From assembly GCA_963826105.1 (NCBI GenBank), contig CAWGWA010000001.1, positions 62,001 through 126,000 on the forward strand: a stretch of DNA of 64,000 bases. The letters run 5' to 3'. A program made the translations under genes and the position numbers. This document shows, in pieces, positions 53,241-60,637 of the stretch. Each line of letters begins with the position of its first letter. Within the stretch, counting starts at the first letter, position 1. The notes under the pieces were generated by a model. That model was not told the origin of the DNA. It made no database searches and saw only the letters and a list, made by a program, of their open reading frames with translations. Source of the DNA: WHTI01 sp963826105. GTDB lineage: Bacteria; Actinomycetota; CADDZG01; WHSQ01.

Positions 53241-54431
53241 ATGAACATCCTCTTCTCGGGTTCGGACTCACCCACGTTGGGGGCGGAGATCGAAGTCCAG
53301 CTGGTCGACGAGTCGGGTGCGCTCGTCACCGATACCGCGGCGACCAAGATCCTCGGTGAGCTCGAGGCCTACTCCGGCTACAAGCATGAGCTGCTCGAAT
53401 GCTGTGTGGAGGTCATCACGGATGTGCACACAGATGTAGCGGGCGTGCGGAAGGATCTCGGGGACAAGGTCGAGCGCTTGATACAACAAGCCGGAACTCA
53501 TGGCTACCGGGTGCTGTGTTCGGGTACGCATCCGTTCTCGGCGTGGAGCGACCAGACGGTTTCGCCCGATCCCCGTTATCACCGCCTTATCGAGGACTGC
53601 CAGTGGACCGCACGACGGCTCCTCATCTTCGGCGTGCACACCCACGTCGGTTTGAAGTCGGGTGAGGAAGCGATCGCGGTTGGCAACAGCCTCGCGACCT
53701 TCATCCCGCACTTCCTCGCGTTGTCGTCATCGAGTCCGTTCTGGATGGGTCGAGATTCGGGTCTCCAATCGATCCGTTCGAAGATCTTCGAGTCCCTTCC
53801 AACCGCCGGGCTTCCGTACCAGATGGAGAACTGGGGACAGTTCCAACGGTTCATGCGAACCCTCGTCGGAGCCGGCGCGATCCGTACCGTGCGTGAGGTG
53901 TGGTGGGACATCAGGCCGCACCCCGGCTTCGGGACGATCGAGCTGCGCATCTGCGACGGCATCTCGACTCTCGAGGAACTCTCCTCGATCGTTGCGCTGT
54001 CGCAGTCGCTGGTGGTGTGGTTGGCGGATCGCTACAACGAGGGTCTGCAGATCCCGCGTCACCAGGCATGGACGATCCGCGAGAACAAATGGCGTGCCGC
54101 TCGCTACGGTCTTGACGCCGACATCATCCGAGATGAAGAGGGAAACCTGCTTTCCCTTCGTCGTTCGATCGACGACCTCATCCACCGCCTCGTACCGACC
54201 GCCGAGCGTCTGGGCTGCTCCGAAGAGCTGAAGGGCGTCTCGGCGATCCTTGAGCGGGGCACTTCCGCCACCCGACAGCGGGAGGTGTTCAAGGAGACCA
54301 GGGACCTCCAGAGAGTGGTCGACTCACTCGTCGAAGAGATGAAGGAAGGGGCTCCCAAGCCTCTCCCGGATGCCGACTTCGTCGGCGGTACCGTCGTGCG
54401 TGGCGATCCCCTGGCCGGCGAGGATCGTTAA
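53241..54431 (+). CDS. Glutamate-cysteine ligase family 2 (YbdK-like carboxylate-amine ligase)
   Basis: 396 residues. The GCS2 pattern is clear: TLGAEIEVQLVDESG (metal-binding Glu residues), ELLECCVEVITDVHTDV, CSGTHPFSAWSDQ, FGVHTHVGLKSGEEAI, HFLALSSSSPFWMGRDSGLQS and TIELRICDG. The family joins glutamate or a related acid to an amine with ATP; in actinobacteria it may serve cysteine-glutamate or ergothioneine pathways. No partner gene shows which. The stop overlaps the convergent selB by 4 bp. Confidence 0.88.
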   Translation: MNILFSGSDSPTLGAEIEVQLVDESGALVTDTAATKILGELEAYSGYKHELLECCVEVITDVHTDVAGVRKDLGDKVERLIQQAGTHGYRVLCSGTHPFSAWSDQTVSPDPRYHRLIEDCQWTARRLLIFGVHTHVGLKSGEEAIAVGNSLATFIPHFLALSSSSPFWMGRDSGLQSIRSKIFESLPTAGLPYQMENWGQFQRFMRTLVGAGAIRTVREVWWDIRPHPGFGTIELRICDGISTLEELSSIVALSQSLVVWLADRYNEGLQIPRHQAWTIRENKWRAARYGLDADIIRDEEGNLLSLRRSIDDLIHRLVPTAERLGCSEELKGVSAILERGTSATRQREVFKETRDLQRVVDSLVEEMKEGAPKPLPDADFVGGTVVRGDPLAGEDR

Positions 54432-56257
54432 GCGAGCGGACCGAGGCTTCGCAGGCTTCCGTTCCTTCGGGTGATCCCTGCTCCATCCATCCATTCGCAC
54501 AACGGCAAAGCGAACTTACGTGTGGTCCCGAGCAGATCCCGGATCTCGGCAACCGTTTGAGGTCCGCGCCCCCTGATCGCCGCGGTAATCACGGCTTTCA
54601 ACTCATCGATCCGCGCCGCCGTGAGATGGAAATCGGTGACCCGCACCAGTTCCCCCGAGTCCTCGAGGGCGCGTAGGAGCGAAGGGTCGACGTCGAGCTC
54701 CGCAGATGTTGGAGGCGAGAAGCGAGCGGCATCGAGACGAGCGACCACGGCATCGCGCGCCTCGGTCTGGGAGGACGTGATCGTGACGGCATGGGATGCA
54801 AGGCGCACGAGCGAGCCCTCCACAACGATCTCGGGGTCACCGGCGAGTAGGTCATCGGCCACCTCCGCGTCAAGTTCGAGGAGCTTGGACAGGATCGTCT
54901 TGGTCATCCCTCGCTCGAGCGGGAAGTCCCGGTGGTGGTCGCGGAGGTGGTCCCGCGCAAGTTCGTTCAGGCGAGCAGCACGGGGGCCCGAGAACAGGCG
55001 TCCCCCCAGGATCGGGATCCCCTCCGGTATCGCAGTCAGCCCGATCCGCAGCCGGACATCTTGGAGCGAGAGCTCTCCCTCTGCAGTGAGCAGCACGTCC
55101 AGCGCGTCGGCTCCCCGTGCCCGCCACAACGCGTCGATCAGCGCGGCGGTACCGGTCTCGTTCCTCTTGGCTAAGGGCGGTAGCGGATCGACGACGACCC
55201 CACCCCCGAACGTGAGGCCGGGGCCTGCGTCGCGCAACACGAACCGGTCCCCGCGTGCCAGGGGCAACGGGCGCGCCGGAACGAGTTGCGCGGAGACCTC
55301 GTCGCCGGCCGATGCTCGATCGGTATCTAGGAGCTTGATGCGGACGGCCACCTCGGCGGTGCCGACGTACAGAAGGTGGCTTCCCTTGGAGGTCAGGTCG
55401 TACTCCATCCCGGTCAAGGAAGGGTCGAGGACGCGGATCAAGGCGTTGAATCGATCGGAGGCACGCCATTGTCCGGGGACGACCACACAGTCACCCCTAT
55501 CCACCAGGCTCCGGTCGATACCGGCGAGGTTGATCGCGACGCGATTGCCGGGCTCTATCGAGGCGACCTCCCGGTTGTGCGTCTGTAGACCGCGCACACG
55601 CGCTCGTTGGGGCGTTCTTCCGAGCACTCCGACCTCGTCGCCAGTGCTCACCGCCGCGCCGCTCAGGGTTCCGGTAACGACGGTCCCGGACCCCGGCATC
55701 GTGAAGGAACGGTCGACCCAGACGCGCGGACGTCGGTCACTGCGCGTGACGATGCGGTTCAAGGACCTGTCGAGAGCGCCCGTCAGGACGTCCAGTCCTG
55801 CACGCGTCACGGCCGAGCACGGCACGATCTCGGCGGTGGCCAGCGTGGTGTTCGCTACGCGTCGCCCTATCTCGCGCTCCAGAGCATCGAGGTCTTCTGG
55901 TCCGACCGTGTCGGCCTTCGTGATGGCGATGACTCCCGCCTCTATACCGAGGAGATCGATGGCCGAGAGATGCTCGCTCGATTGCGGCATCCACCCCTCG
56001 TTGGCGGCGACGACGAACAGGCATGCCGACGCTCCACTGGTTCCCGCCAGCATGTTCCGGATGAATCGCTCGTGCCCGGGAACATCGACGACGCCGACTT
56101 CACGGCCGGACGGAAGTGTCAGCATCGCAAAGCCGAGATCGATCGTGAGCCCACGACGTTTCTCCTCGGCGAGCCGATCGGGATGTGTTCCGGTCAGGGC
56201 CTCGATCAGGCTGGACTTGCCGTGATCGACATGGCCCGCGGTCCCGATGACGAACAT
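54428..56257 (-). CDS. selB: Selenocysteine-specific elongation factor SelB
   Basis: 609 residues. The G domain has G1 GTAGHVDHGKSSLIEALTG, G2 KRRGLTIDLGFAML, G3 VDVPGHERFIRNMLAG and G4 ITKAD. Two beta barrels follow (RPRVWVDRSFTMPGSGTVVTGTL), and winged-helix repeats of SelB type fill the C-terminal 250 residues; these bind the SECIS hairpin. SelB brings Sec-tRNA to the ribosome at UGA. TATCGT lies 6 nt before the ATG at 56257, so it is probably leaderless and independent of selA. Confidence 0.95.
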   Translation of the reverse strand: MFVIGTAGHVDHGKSSLIEALTGTHPDRLAEEKRRGLTIDLGFAMLTLPSGREVGVVDVPGHERFIRNMLAGTSGASACLFVVAANEGWMPQSSEHLSAIDLLGIEAGVIAITKADTVGPEDLDALEREIGRRVANTTLATAEIVPCSAVTRAGLDVLTGALDRSLNRIVTRSDRRPRVWVDRSFTMPGSGTVVTGTLSGAAVSTGDEVGVLGRTPQRARVRGLQTHNREVASIEPGNRVAINLAGIDRSLVDRGDCVVVPGQWRASDRFNALIRVLDPSLTGMEYDLTSKGSHLLYVGTAEVAVRIKLLDTDRASAGDEVSAQLVPARPLPLARGDRFVLRDAGPGLTFGGGVVVDPLPPLAKRNETGTAALIDALWRARGADALDVLLTAEGELSLQDVRLRIGLTAIPEGIPILGGRLFSGPRAARLNELARDHLRDHHRDFPLERGMTKTILSKLLELDAEVADDLLAGDPEIVVEGSLVRLASHAVTITSSQTEARDAVVARLDAARFSPPTSAELDVDPSLLRALEDSGELVRVTDFHLTAARIDELKAVITAAIRGRGPQTVAEIRDLLGTTRKFALPLCEWMDGAGITRRNGSLRSLGPLA

Positions 56258-56263
56258 AGGGCA

Positions 56264-56269
56264 ACGATA
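56264..56269 (-). promoter_or_regulatory. Leaderless -10 box of selB
   Basis: On the minus strand TATCGT lies exactly 6 nt before the ATG at 56257. Confidence 0.55.
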
Positions 56270-56339
56270 CGGGGCGCCCTACGTGGGTGCTCAAGGAATC
56301 TCGAGGCGACGCCGAATACAGATGCACGGGAGGCGACCG

Positions 56340-56418
56340 CCTCACGAAAGGGCAAACCCACCGTGAGGTGGAGACGCAAAGCCAGGGGTCTCATCGAGAC
56401 GGCCCAGCTGCCGAAGGG
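56340..56418 (+). ncRNA. Cyclic di-GMP-I (GEMM) riboswitch aptamer
   Basis: Conserved GEMM-I elements appear in order on the plus strand: CACGAAAGGGCAAACC (56343-56358), a CCACC/GGTGG stem capped by the GNRA tetraloop GTGA (56361-56367 region), GACGCAAAGCC (56373-56383), a second hairpin GTCTC-ATC-GAGAC, and the final GCTGCCGAA (56407-56415) that resembles the GGTTGCCGAA end of many GEMM RNAs. The tetraloop would dock on the second hairpin. There is no clear plus-strand gene downstream; selA lies on the other strand. Confidence 0.85.
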
Positions 56419-56470
56419 GAAGCGATCTGTGTCGCCCATCGGTCTTCTTTCGTGATCCGGCCCCTTACGA

Positions 56471-56556
56471 GACAGGCGTCGTTTCACTCCGTCCTAGCGC
56501 CTGTCGGAGGGCGGGACACATGGTCCCTTCCTGCACCCAACTGGGTGCCGCTGTAA
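56471..56556 (+). ncRNA. Structured RNA downstream of the c-di-GMP aptamer
   Basis: Three perfect hairpins in 80 nt: GACAGGCG/CGCCTGTC (56471-56478 with 56498-56505), GGGAC/GTCCC (56513-56517 with 56523-56527) and GCACCC/GGGTGC (56533-56538 with 56543-56548). An alternative stem CTCCG/CGGAG would replace the first and mask a GGAGGG at 56506-56511. An ATG at 56520, 8 nt after that GGAGGG, lies in the second hairpin. A 34-codon frame from GTG 56452 ends with TAA at 56554, just before a terminator. I do not recognise the RNA. Confidence 0.5.
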
Positions 56557-56560
56557 GGAA

Positions 56561-56592
56561 GAAGCGACCGTCGCCCCCGGTCGCTTCTTTCA
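56561..56592. terminator. Bidirectional terminator between selA and the riboswitch RNA
   Basis: GAAGCGACCG and CGGTCGCTTC form a perfect 10-bp stem with a 7-nt loop. On the plus strand it is followed by TTTCATTT; on the minus strand by TTCCTTA, 19 bp after the selA stop. Confidence 0.85.
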
Positions 56593-56605
56593 TTTCCGCT
56601 CGATG

Positions 56606-57982
56606 TCACCCGAGGATGTCGGTCAACGCGGCGGCGACCTCGGATTCCTCCGTCCGGCGGAGTGTCCTGAGATCGAGCAGCACAACGTCGTCTTGGATGC
56701 GCGCCACGATCGGGTGCCCTCTCATCCTCAAGCGGCGCTGGATCTCGGCGGCCCCGACCTCGGGATGCGTGACCGCGACGGCCCACGACCCGAGTTCGGC
56801 GCCCGGCAGCGATCCACCTCCGACTACCCCCGCTACCGCGCGGGCCTCGACCTTGGCCCCCTCGACCTCCTTGGCCACTGATGCCGCCAGCGCGCTGGCC
56901 CGAGCCTCGAGGTCATCGGACGTTCTCGCGGACATCGCCCACAGCGGGAGCTCATCAACCTTCCCCGCGAGGTGGAGTGCAAGGGTTGCATCGAGGGCCG
57001 CGAGCGTCATCTTGTCCGGTCGTAACGCTCGCATCAGGGGATGTTTGGCGATGCGTTCGATCAGATCTCGGCGCCCGGCCACGATCCCGCACTGAGGTCC
57101 ACCCAGGAGCTTGTCTCCCGAGAACATCACCAGGTCGGCGCCCTCGTCGAGGGCACGTTCGACCGAGGGTTCGTCAGCCGTCCACTCTCGTTCGTCCGCG
57201 ATCAGCCCCGATCCGAGGTCGTACAGGAGAAGGACACCACGCCCGCGGGCGAGCCGGGCGAGCTCTCGGACCTCCACCGCTTTTGTGAAACCGACGACCC
57301 GATAGTTGGACGGGTGCACCTTGAGGATCGCGGCCGACTCTGGAGCGATGGCTCTTTCGTAATCGGACAAGTGGGTCCGATTGGTCGTGCCGACCTCACG
57401 CAGGGTCGCCCCGGAAGAAACCATCACGTCGGGGAGGCGAAACTCGCCTCCGATCTCGATCAACTCACCGCGACTCACCATCACCTCTCTCGAGGAGCAG
57501 AGTGCTGCGAGAGTGACGAGGACCCCGGCTGCGTTGTTGTTGACCACAACGGCAGACTCCGCGCCGGTAAGAGTCACGAGCGCTTGACGAGAATGTGCGT
57601 AGCGGTCACCACGACGCCCGGTTACGAGGTCGTACTCGAGGTTCGAGTAGCCCCCCGCGATAGCACGTACTGCGTCGAGCTGAGCTCGGCCCAGAGGGAC
57701 TCGCCCCAGGTTCGTGTGGATCATCACCCCGGTTGCATTGATCACAGGGGTCATAGCTCGTAGCGGATGCTCGTCCGCCGCCTTACGGGCGAGATCGAGA
57801 ACCTGCTCGAGTGTGACCTCGTCGCCGGCTCGGATCAGCGCGCGTGCACTATCGAGGGCGGATCGCGCGATCCCGAGAGCGACGGCATGGGGTAGATCGT
57901 GAAGGGCCTCGATGACCCGACCCACCGGCGGGAGGGACCGCAGACGCTGGCTGCGCGCGTCGTCCCTCTCGTCTGAGGTCAC
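56606..57982 (-). CDS. selA: L-seryl-tRNA(Sec) selenium transferase SelA
   Basis: 458 residues from the GTG at 57982, 4 nt after the stop of the response-regulator gene. It converts Ser-tRNA(Sec) to Sec-tRNA(Sec) using selenophosphate and PLP. Landmarks are INATGVMIHTNLGRVPLG, YSNLEYDLVTGRRGDRYAH, VNNNAAGVLVTLAAL, ISRGELIEIGGEFRLPDV-type motif, and the PLP Lys in MFSGDKLLGGPQCGI. Length is normal. No selD or tRNA-Sec is in the window. Confidence 0.95.
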   Translation of the reverse strand: MTSDERDDARSQRLRSLPPVGRVIEALHDLPHAVALGIARSALDSARALIRAGDEVTLEQVLDLARKAADEHPLRAMTPVINATGVMIHTNLGRVPLGRAQLDAVRAIAGGYSNLEYDLVTGRRGDRYAHSRQALVTLTGAESAVVVNNNAAGVLVTLAALCSSREVMVSRGELIEIGGEFRLPDVMVSSGATLREVGTTNRTHLSDYERAIAPESAAILKVHPSNYRVVGFTKAVEVRELARLARGRGVLLLYDLGSGLIADEREWTADEPSVERALDEGADLVMFSGDKLLGGPQCGIVAGRRDLIERIAKHPLMRALRPDKMTLAALDATLALHLAGKVDELPLWAMSARTSDDLEARASALAASVAKEVEGAKVEARAVAGVVGGGSLPGAELGSWAVAVTHPEVGAAEIQRRLRMRGHPIVARIQDDVVLLDLRTLRRTEESEVAAALTDILG

Positions 57983-57986
57983 TGGC

Positions 57987-58648
57987 CTATTGCAGGTCGA
58001 GGATCCGCCGGCGCATCGCTTCCTGGATCGCCGACACGCGGTTGTTGACGTGGAGTTTCGAGTAGATGTTCGCAACATGTGTGGTCACGGTCCGCTCGGA
58101 GATGTTTAAGCGGGCCGCGATCGTCTTGTTCGGCAGTCCGTCGCTCATCAGTTGGAGGATCTCCTTCTCGCGGGAGTGAGCGGCTGGTAGACCTCCGAGA
58201 CCTCGGCTCGTTGATAAGTCTGGAACTCGGTCAGGACCTGGCTGGCCAGCGCGGGGTCGAGCTTCGCCTCACCGCGGGCGACCGACTTCACGGTGGCGAT
58301 GACCTCGTCGAGCTCGGCGGTCTTGAGCAGGTAGCCCGAGGCCCCTGCTTTCAGCGCATCGAAGATGAACTGGCGCTCGTCGTGTCCGGAGAGGACCACC
58401 ACGCCTACCTTCGGGAACAACTCCTTGATCTCCTTGGTCGCCTCGATGCCGTCCTTGTTCGGCATGATCACGTCGATCAGAACGACGTCGGGGAGCGTGG
58501 ATTCGACCAGTTTGAGGGCTTCTGCCCCATCGGATGCTTCCCCCACCACTTCGAGGTCGTCCTCCGAATCGAGCATCGTTTTGATGCCCCGCCGAAGCAG
58601 GTCGTGGTCGTCGACAAGGGCCACTCGGTAGGGGGGCGTTCGCTCCAT
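57987..58648 (-). CDS. NarL/LuxR-type response regulator, frameshifted
   Basis: About 220 residues when repaired. Receiver domain: VALVDDHDLLRRGI, Asp in VVLIDVIMPNKDGIEATKEI, Lys in GYLLKTAELDEVI. The frame breaks at about 58180 where a C is missing from a run (CTCACTCCCGCGAG). With it restored the text reads LTPREKEILQLMSDGLPNKTIA, then SERTVTTHVANIYSKLHVNNR, the LuxR helix-turn-helix. TATCAT lies 6 nt before the ATG at 58648. No sensor kinase is adjacent. selA starts 4 nt after the stop. Confidence 0.87.
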
Positions 58649-58654
58649 GCCCGC

Positions 58655-58660
58655 ATGATA
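58655..58660 (-). promoter_or_regulatory. Leaderless -10 box of the NarL-type regulator
   Basis: On the minus strand TATCAT lies exactly 6 nt before the ATG at 58648. Confidence 0.55.
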
Positions 58661-59007
58661 GTGGGGCGATGCCTTAGCCGTGCAGGTACCGGTCCACAGG
58701 GGCAGAACGTCCTCAATGGGGGCCGGGACGGATCGTGGACCCTCTGAGGCGGGGCATTGACACGACCTCTAGAATCGTGGGGTTGCTCCGCCGACCGGCC
58801 CCGGCACCACGGCACCACGGCATCAAGGACCATGGGCGGGTTTGGCGCCGGCGCTTGCTAGGAATAGACAGCGAGGGGCCCACGTTGCCGGTTGCAGGGC
58901 AGTGCTACGAAAACGTGATGTAAGAGAGCGCTGGTTCACAAGCGCACTAGATGCACCATGAGAGCTAGAAGGAGGGATCGGTTCGGCCTCAGGGCGAACC
59001 GGACGAG
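58661..59007. other. Intergenic region with whiB leader
   Basis: No protein gene seen. Near the right end are two hairpins: GCGCT/AGCGC around 58928-58945, and CGGTTCG/CGAACCG (58979-58985 with 58995-59001). A strong AAGGAGG at 58969-58975 lies 32 nt before the whiB ATG; folding of the second hairpin would shorten this to about 9 nt. Confidence 0.6.
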
Positions 59008-59262
59008 ATGGATTGGCAGGACGAATCAGCCTGCAGGGAGTACGACAACGTTCTTTTCTTCGGAGAAGAGGGTGAGTCGGAGCTCGAGAAGCAGGCCCGT
59101 GAGGCCCGCGCTAAGGCTGTGTGCCAGCGCTGCCCCGTAACCGAACCGTGTCTTGAGTTCGCCATGGAGACCAACCAGAAGTACGGCATCTGGGGCGGCT
59201 TGACCGATAAAGAGCGTGCATCGCTCAAGCGTCGTCGTGCTCGCGCCCGCCGCGCCAGCTAG
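59008..59262 (+). CDS. WhiB-family iron-sulfur regulator
   Basis: 84 residues. Ligands in WQDESACREYDNVLFF and AVCQRCPVTEPCLEFAME (C-x2-C-x5-C), then the conserved GIWGGLTDKERASLKRRRARARR. Length and composition suit WhiB1/WhiB2-like proteins. A long structured leader precedes it, unlike most genes here. The stop overlaps the convergent gene by 4 bp. Confidence 0.95.
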   Translation: MDWQDESACREYDNVLFFGEEGESELEKQAREARAKAVCQRCPVTEPCLEFAMETNQKYGIWGGLTDKERASLKRRRARARRAS

Positions 59263-60092
59263 AGCTGCGACTTAAGCCGGGCGGCCATCGCTTCGTAACG
59301 CGATACCGGCACCAGGTGTACGCCGTCGAAGGCCCCCGAGGCTCTGATCGCCTCGACCTGCTGCCAGGCGAGGTCGATCCCTAACTCGGGGTCGTCGTCT
59401 AGCTTGTCGATCAACGCTTTCGGGACCCGGATCTCTGGGATCGTGGCATTGATCCTCTGCGCCATCCTCGAACTGGCCAGAACGATGACTCCGGCATAGA
59501 CGCGCCCGTCGAAGTCGATCGTCTGGCGCCACTCCAAGAGCCGTTCGACGTCGTAGGTGATCTGAACGAAGAGGAAATCGGCTTTGGCGCGCCAGGTCAG
59601 GGGCCTGCCCACCCGAGCAGTGGTCCCGATCCGGAAGTTGGGGAAGCCGTGGAACAGCGGGCCGGTGGTGAAGGACTGGACCTCCTCGATCATGCCGCGC
59701 ACGGTCAGATCCTCCGCACGCCTACCCTCCTTGGGAGCGTCTCCGTAGACGAACAGGAAGTGCTGGACGCCGTAGGCGGCCGCGGTCAGGAGATCTCGCC
59801 GGAACCCGAGAAGGTTCCGGTCGCGGGCGTTCACGCAAGCGATCGACAACCCGCCCATGTAGCTCACCTCGTGGGCGACCGAGACGCTCGACATCGTCGC
59901 CCGACCCAGGTGGTTGTCCGGGATCAGGAATCCGTCGACCACCGGGTTGAGGACATGGATCTGCTTTCGGACGTGCGCGATGTCGGGTTTCCAGGAGGGC
60001 TCGATCTCGCAGAGGATCTTGAACCCATCCTGGTCGAGGAACGACTGCGGCGGTGATGGAACTTCAGGCACTCCGGTCTCGTCCATGGGCAT
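59259..60092 (-). CDS. Methylenetetrahydrofolate reductase-like protein
   Basis: 277 residues, a TIM-barrel protein of the MetF/MTHFR family. FKILCEIEPSWKPDIAHVRKQIHVL (Glu in CEIEP), MGGLSIACVNARDRNLLGFRRDLLTAAAYGVQHFLFVYGD, RAKADFLFVQITYDVERLLEW and VYAGVIVLAS fit the barrel strands, FAD site and folate side. It lacks part of the usual MetF N-terminus, so it may be a paralogue acting on another folate or with a partner. Substrate unproven. Confidence 0.78.
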   Translation of the reverse strand: MPMDETGVPEVPSPPQSFLDQDGFKILCEIEPSWKPDIAHVRKQIHVLNPVVDGFLIPDNHLGRATMSSVSVAHEVSYMGGLSIACVNARDRNLLGFRRDLLTAAAYGVQHFLFVYGDAPKEGRRAEDLTVRGMIEEVQSFTTGPLFHGFPNFRIGTTARVGRPLTWRAKADFLFVQITYDVERLLEWRQTIDFDGRVYAGVIVLASSRMAQRINATIPEIRVPKALIDKLDDDPELGIDLAWQQVEAIRASGAFDGVHLVPVSRYEAMAARLKSQL

Positions 60093-60193
60093 GCCCTGCT
60101 TTTATCACGTGGGTGGGGATTTGAACGCACGTTTAACGGGGTCGAACGGTCGTACAACCCCGCAGTTCAGTGGGTGGGTGACAATGGCTCTCT

Positions 60194-60637
60194 GTGGTCC
60201 ACTTCCAAGAGTTCGAGACGAAAACCGGCGGCCGTCTGGACGCGCTGGACATCACCGAGGAGGTGGTGGAGGTCGTCAAGCAGTCGGGGATCCGAACGGG
60301 GAACGCTCTCGTTTTCTCGCCTCACACGACCTGCGCCGTTCTCATCGCCCGCCCGGGGGCCGGTCTGATGTCAGCGATGGAACGAGCCATGCACACGATC
60401 GCCCCCAACGACGGCTACTACGTCCACGACGATCTCGAGGTGCGGACCCAGAATCTCGTAGAGGGCGAGCCGGCCAACGGGCCCTCTCACATCGTCCATG
60501 CCTTCCTCGGCAAAGCGTCGGAGTCCGTTCCGGTCAGCGACGGGCAGGTCGTTTTGGGTGATGACCAGCGCGTTCTGTTCGTGGAGCTCGATTCCTCGAG
60601 AGCCCGCCGTTACTGCATCCAGGTCGTCGGCGAATGA
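60194..60637 (+). CDS. YjbQ/UPF0047 family protein, divergent copy
   Basis: 147 residues, GTG start. It keeps FSPHTTCAVLI, GYYVHDD, HIVHAFLGKASESVPV and QRVLFVELD, but the acidic N-E-x-E segment after HTTC is replaced by ARPGAGLMSAME. The first copy (14347) keeps it. The function may therefore differ. The stop overlaps the polyprenyl synthase start (ATGA). Confidence 0.85.
   Translation: MVHFQEFETKTGGRLDALDITEEVVEVVKQSGIRTGNALVFSPHTTCAVLIARPGAGLMSAMERAMHTIAPNDGYYVHDDLEVRTQNLVEGEPANGPSHIVHAFLGKASESVPVSDGQVVLGDDQRVLFVELDSSRARRYCIQVVGE

Noticed and set aside
54621..56225. Long plus-strand open frame (534 codons) opposite selB
   Set aside because: Its translation is Ser/Arg/Thr/Pro-rich and motif-free, the usual shadow of a GC-rich gene; selB on the other strand is fully conserved.
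56258..56605. tRNA-Sec between selA and selB
   Set aside because: No TCA anticodon loop, T-loop or long acceptor stem could be built on either strand.
56520..57095. Open frame after the riboswitch running antisense to selA
   Set aside because: It passes through a strong terminator and then reads as a low-complexity Ser/Arg/Ala shadow of selA. Only the start region is kept as a possible micro-ORF.
58765..58790. TTGACA followed by TAGAAT as a whiB promoter
   Set aside because: The two hexamers are only 7 nt apart, far short of the normal 16-18.
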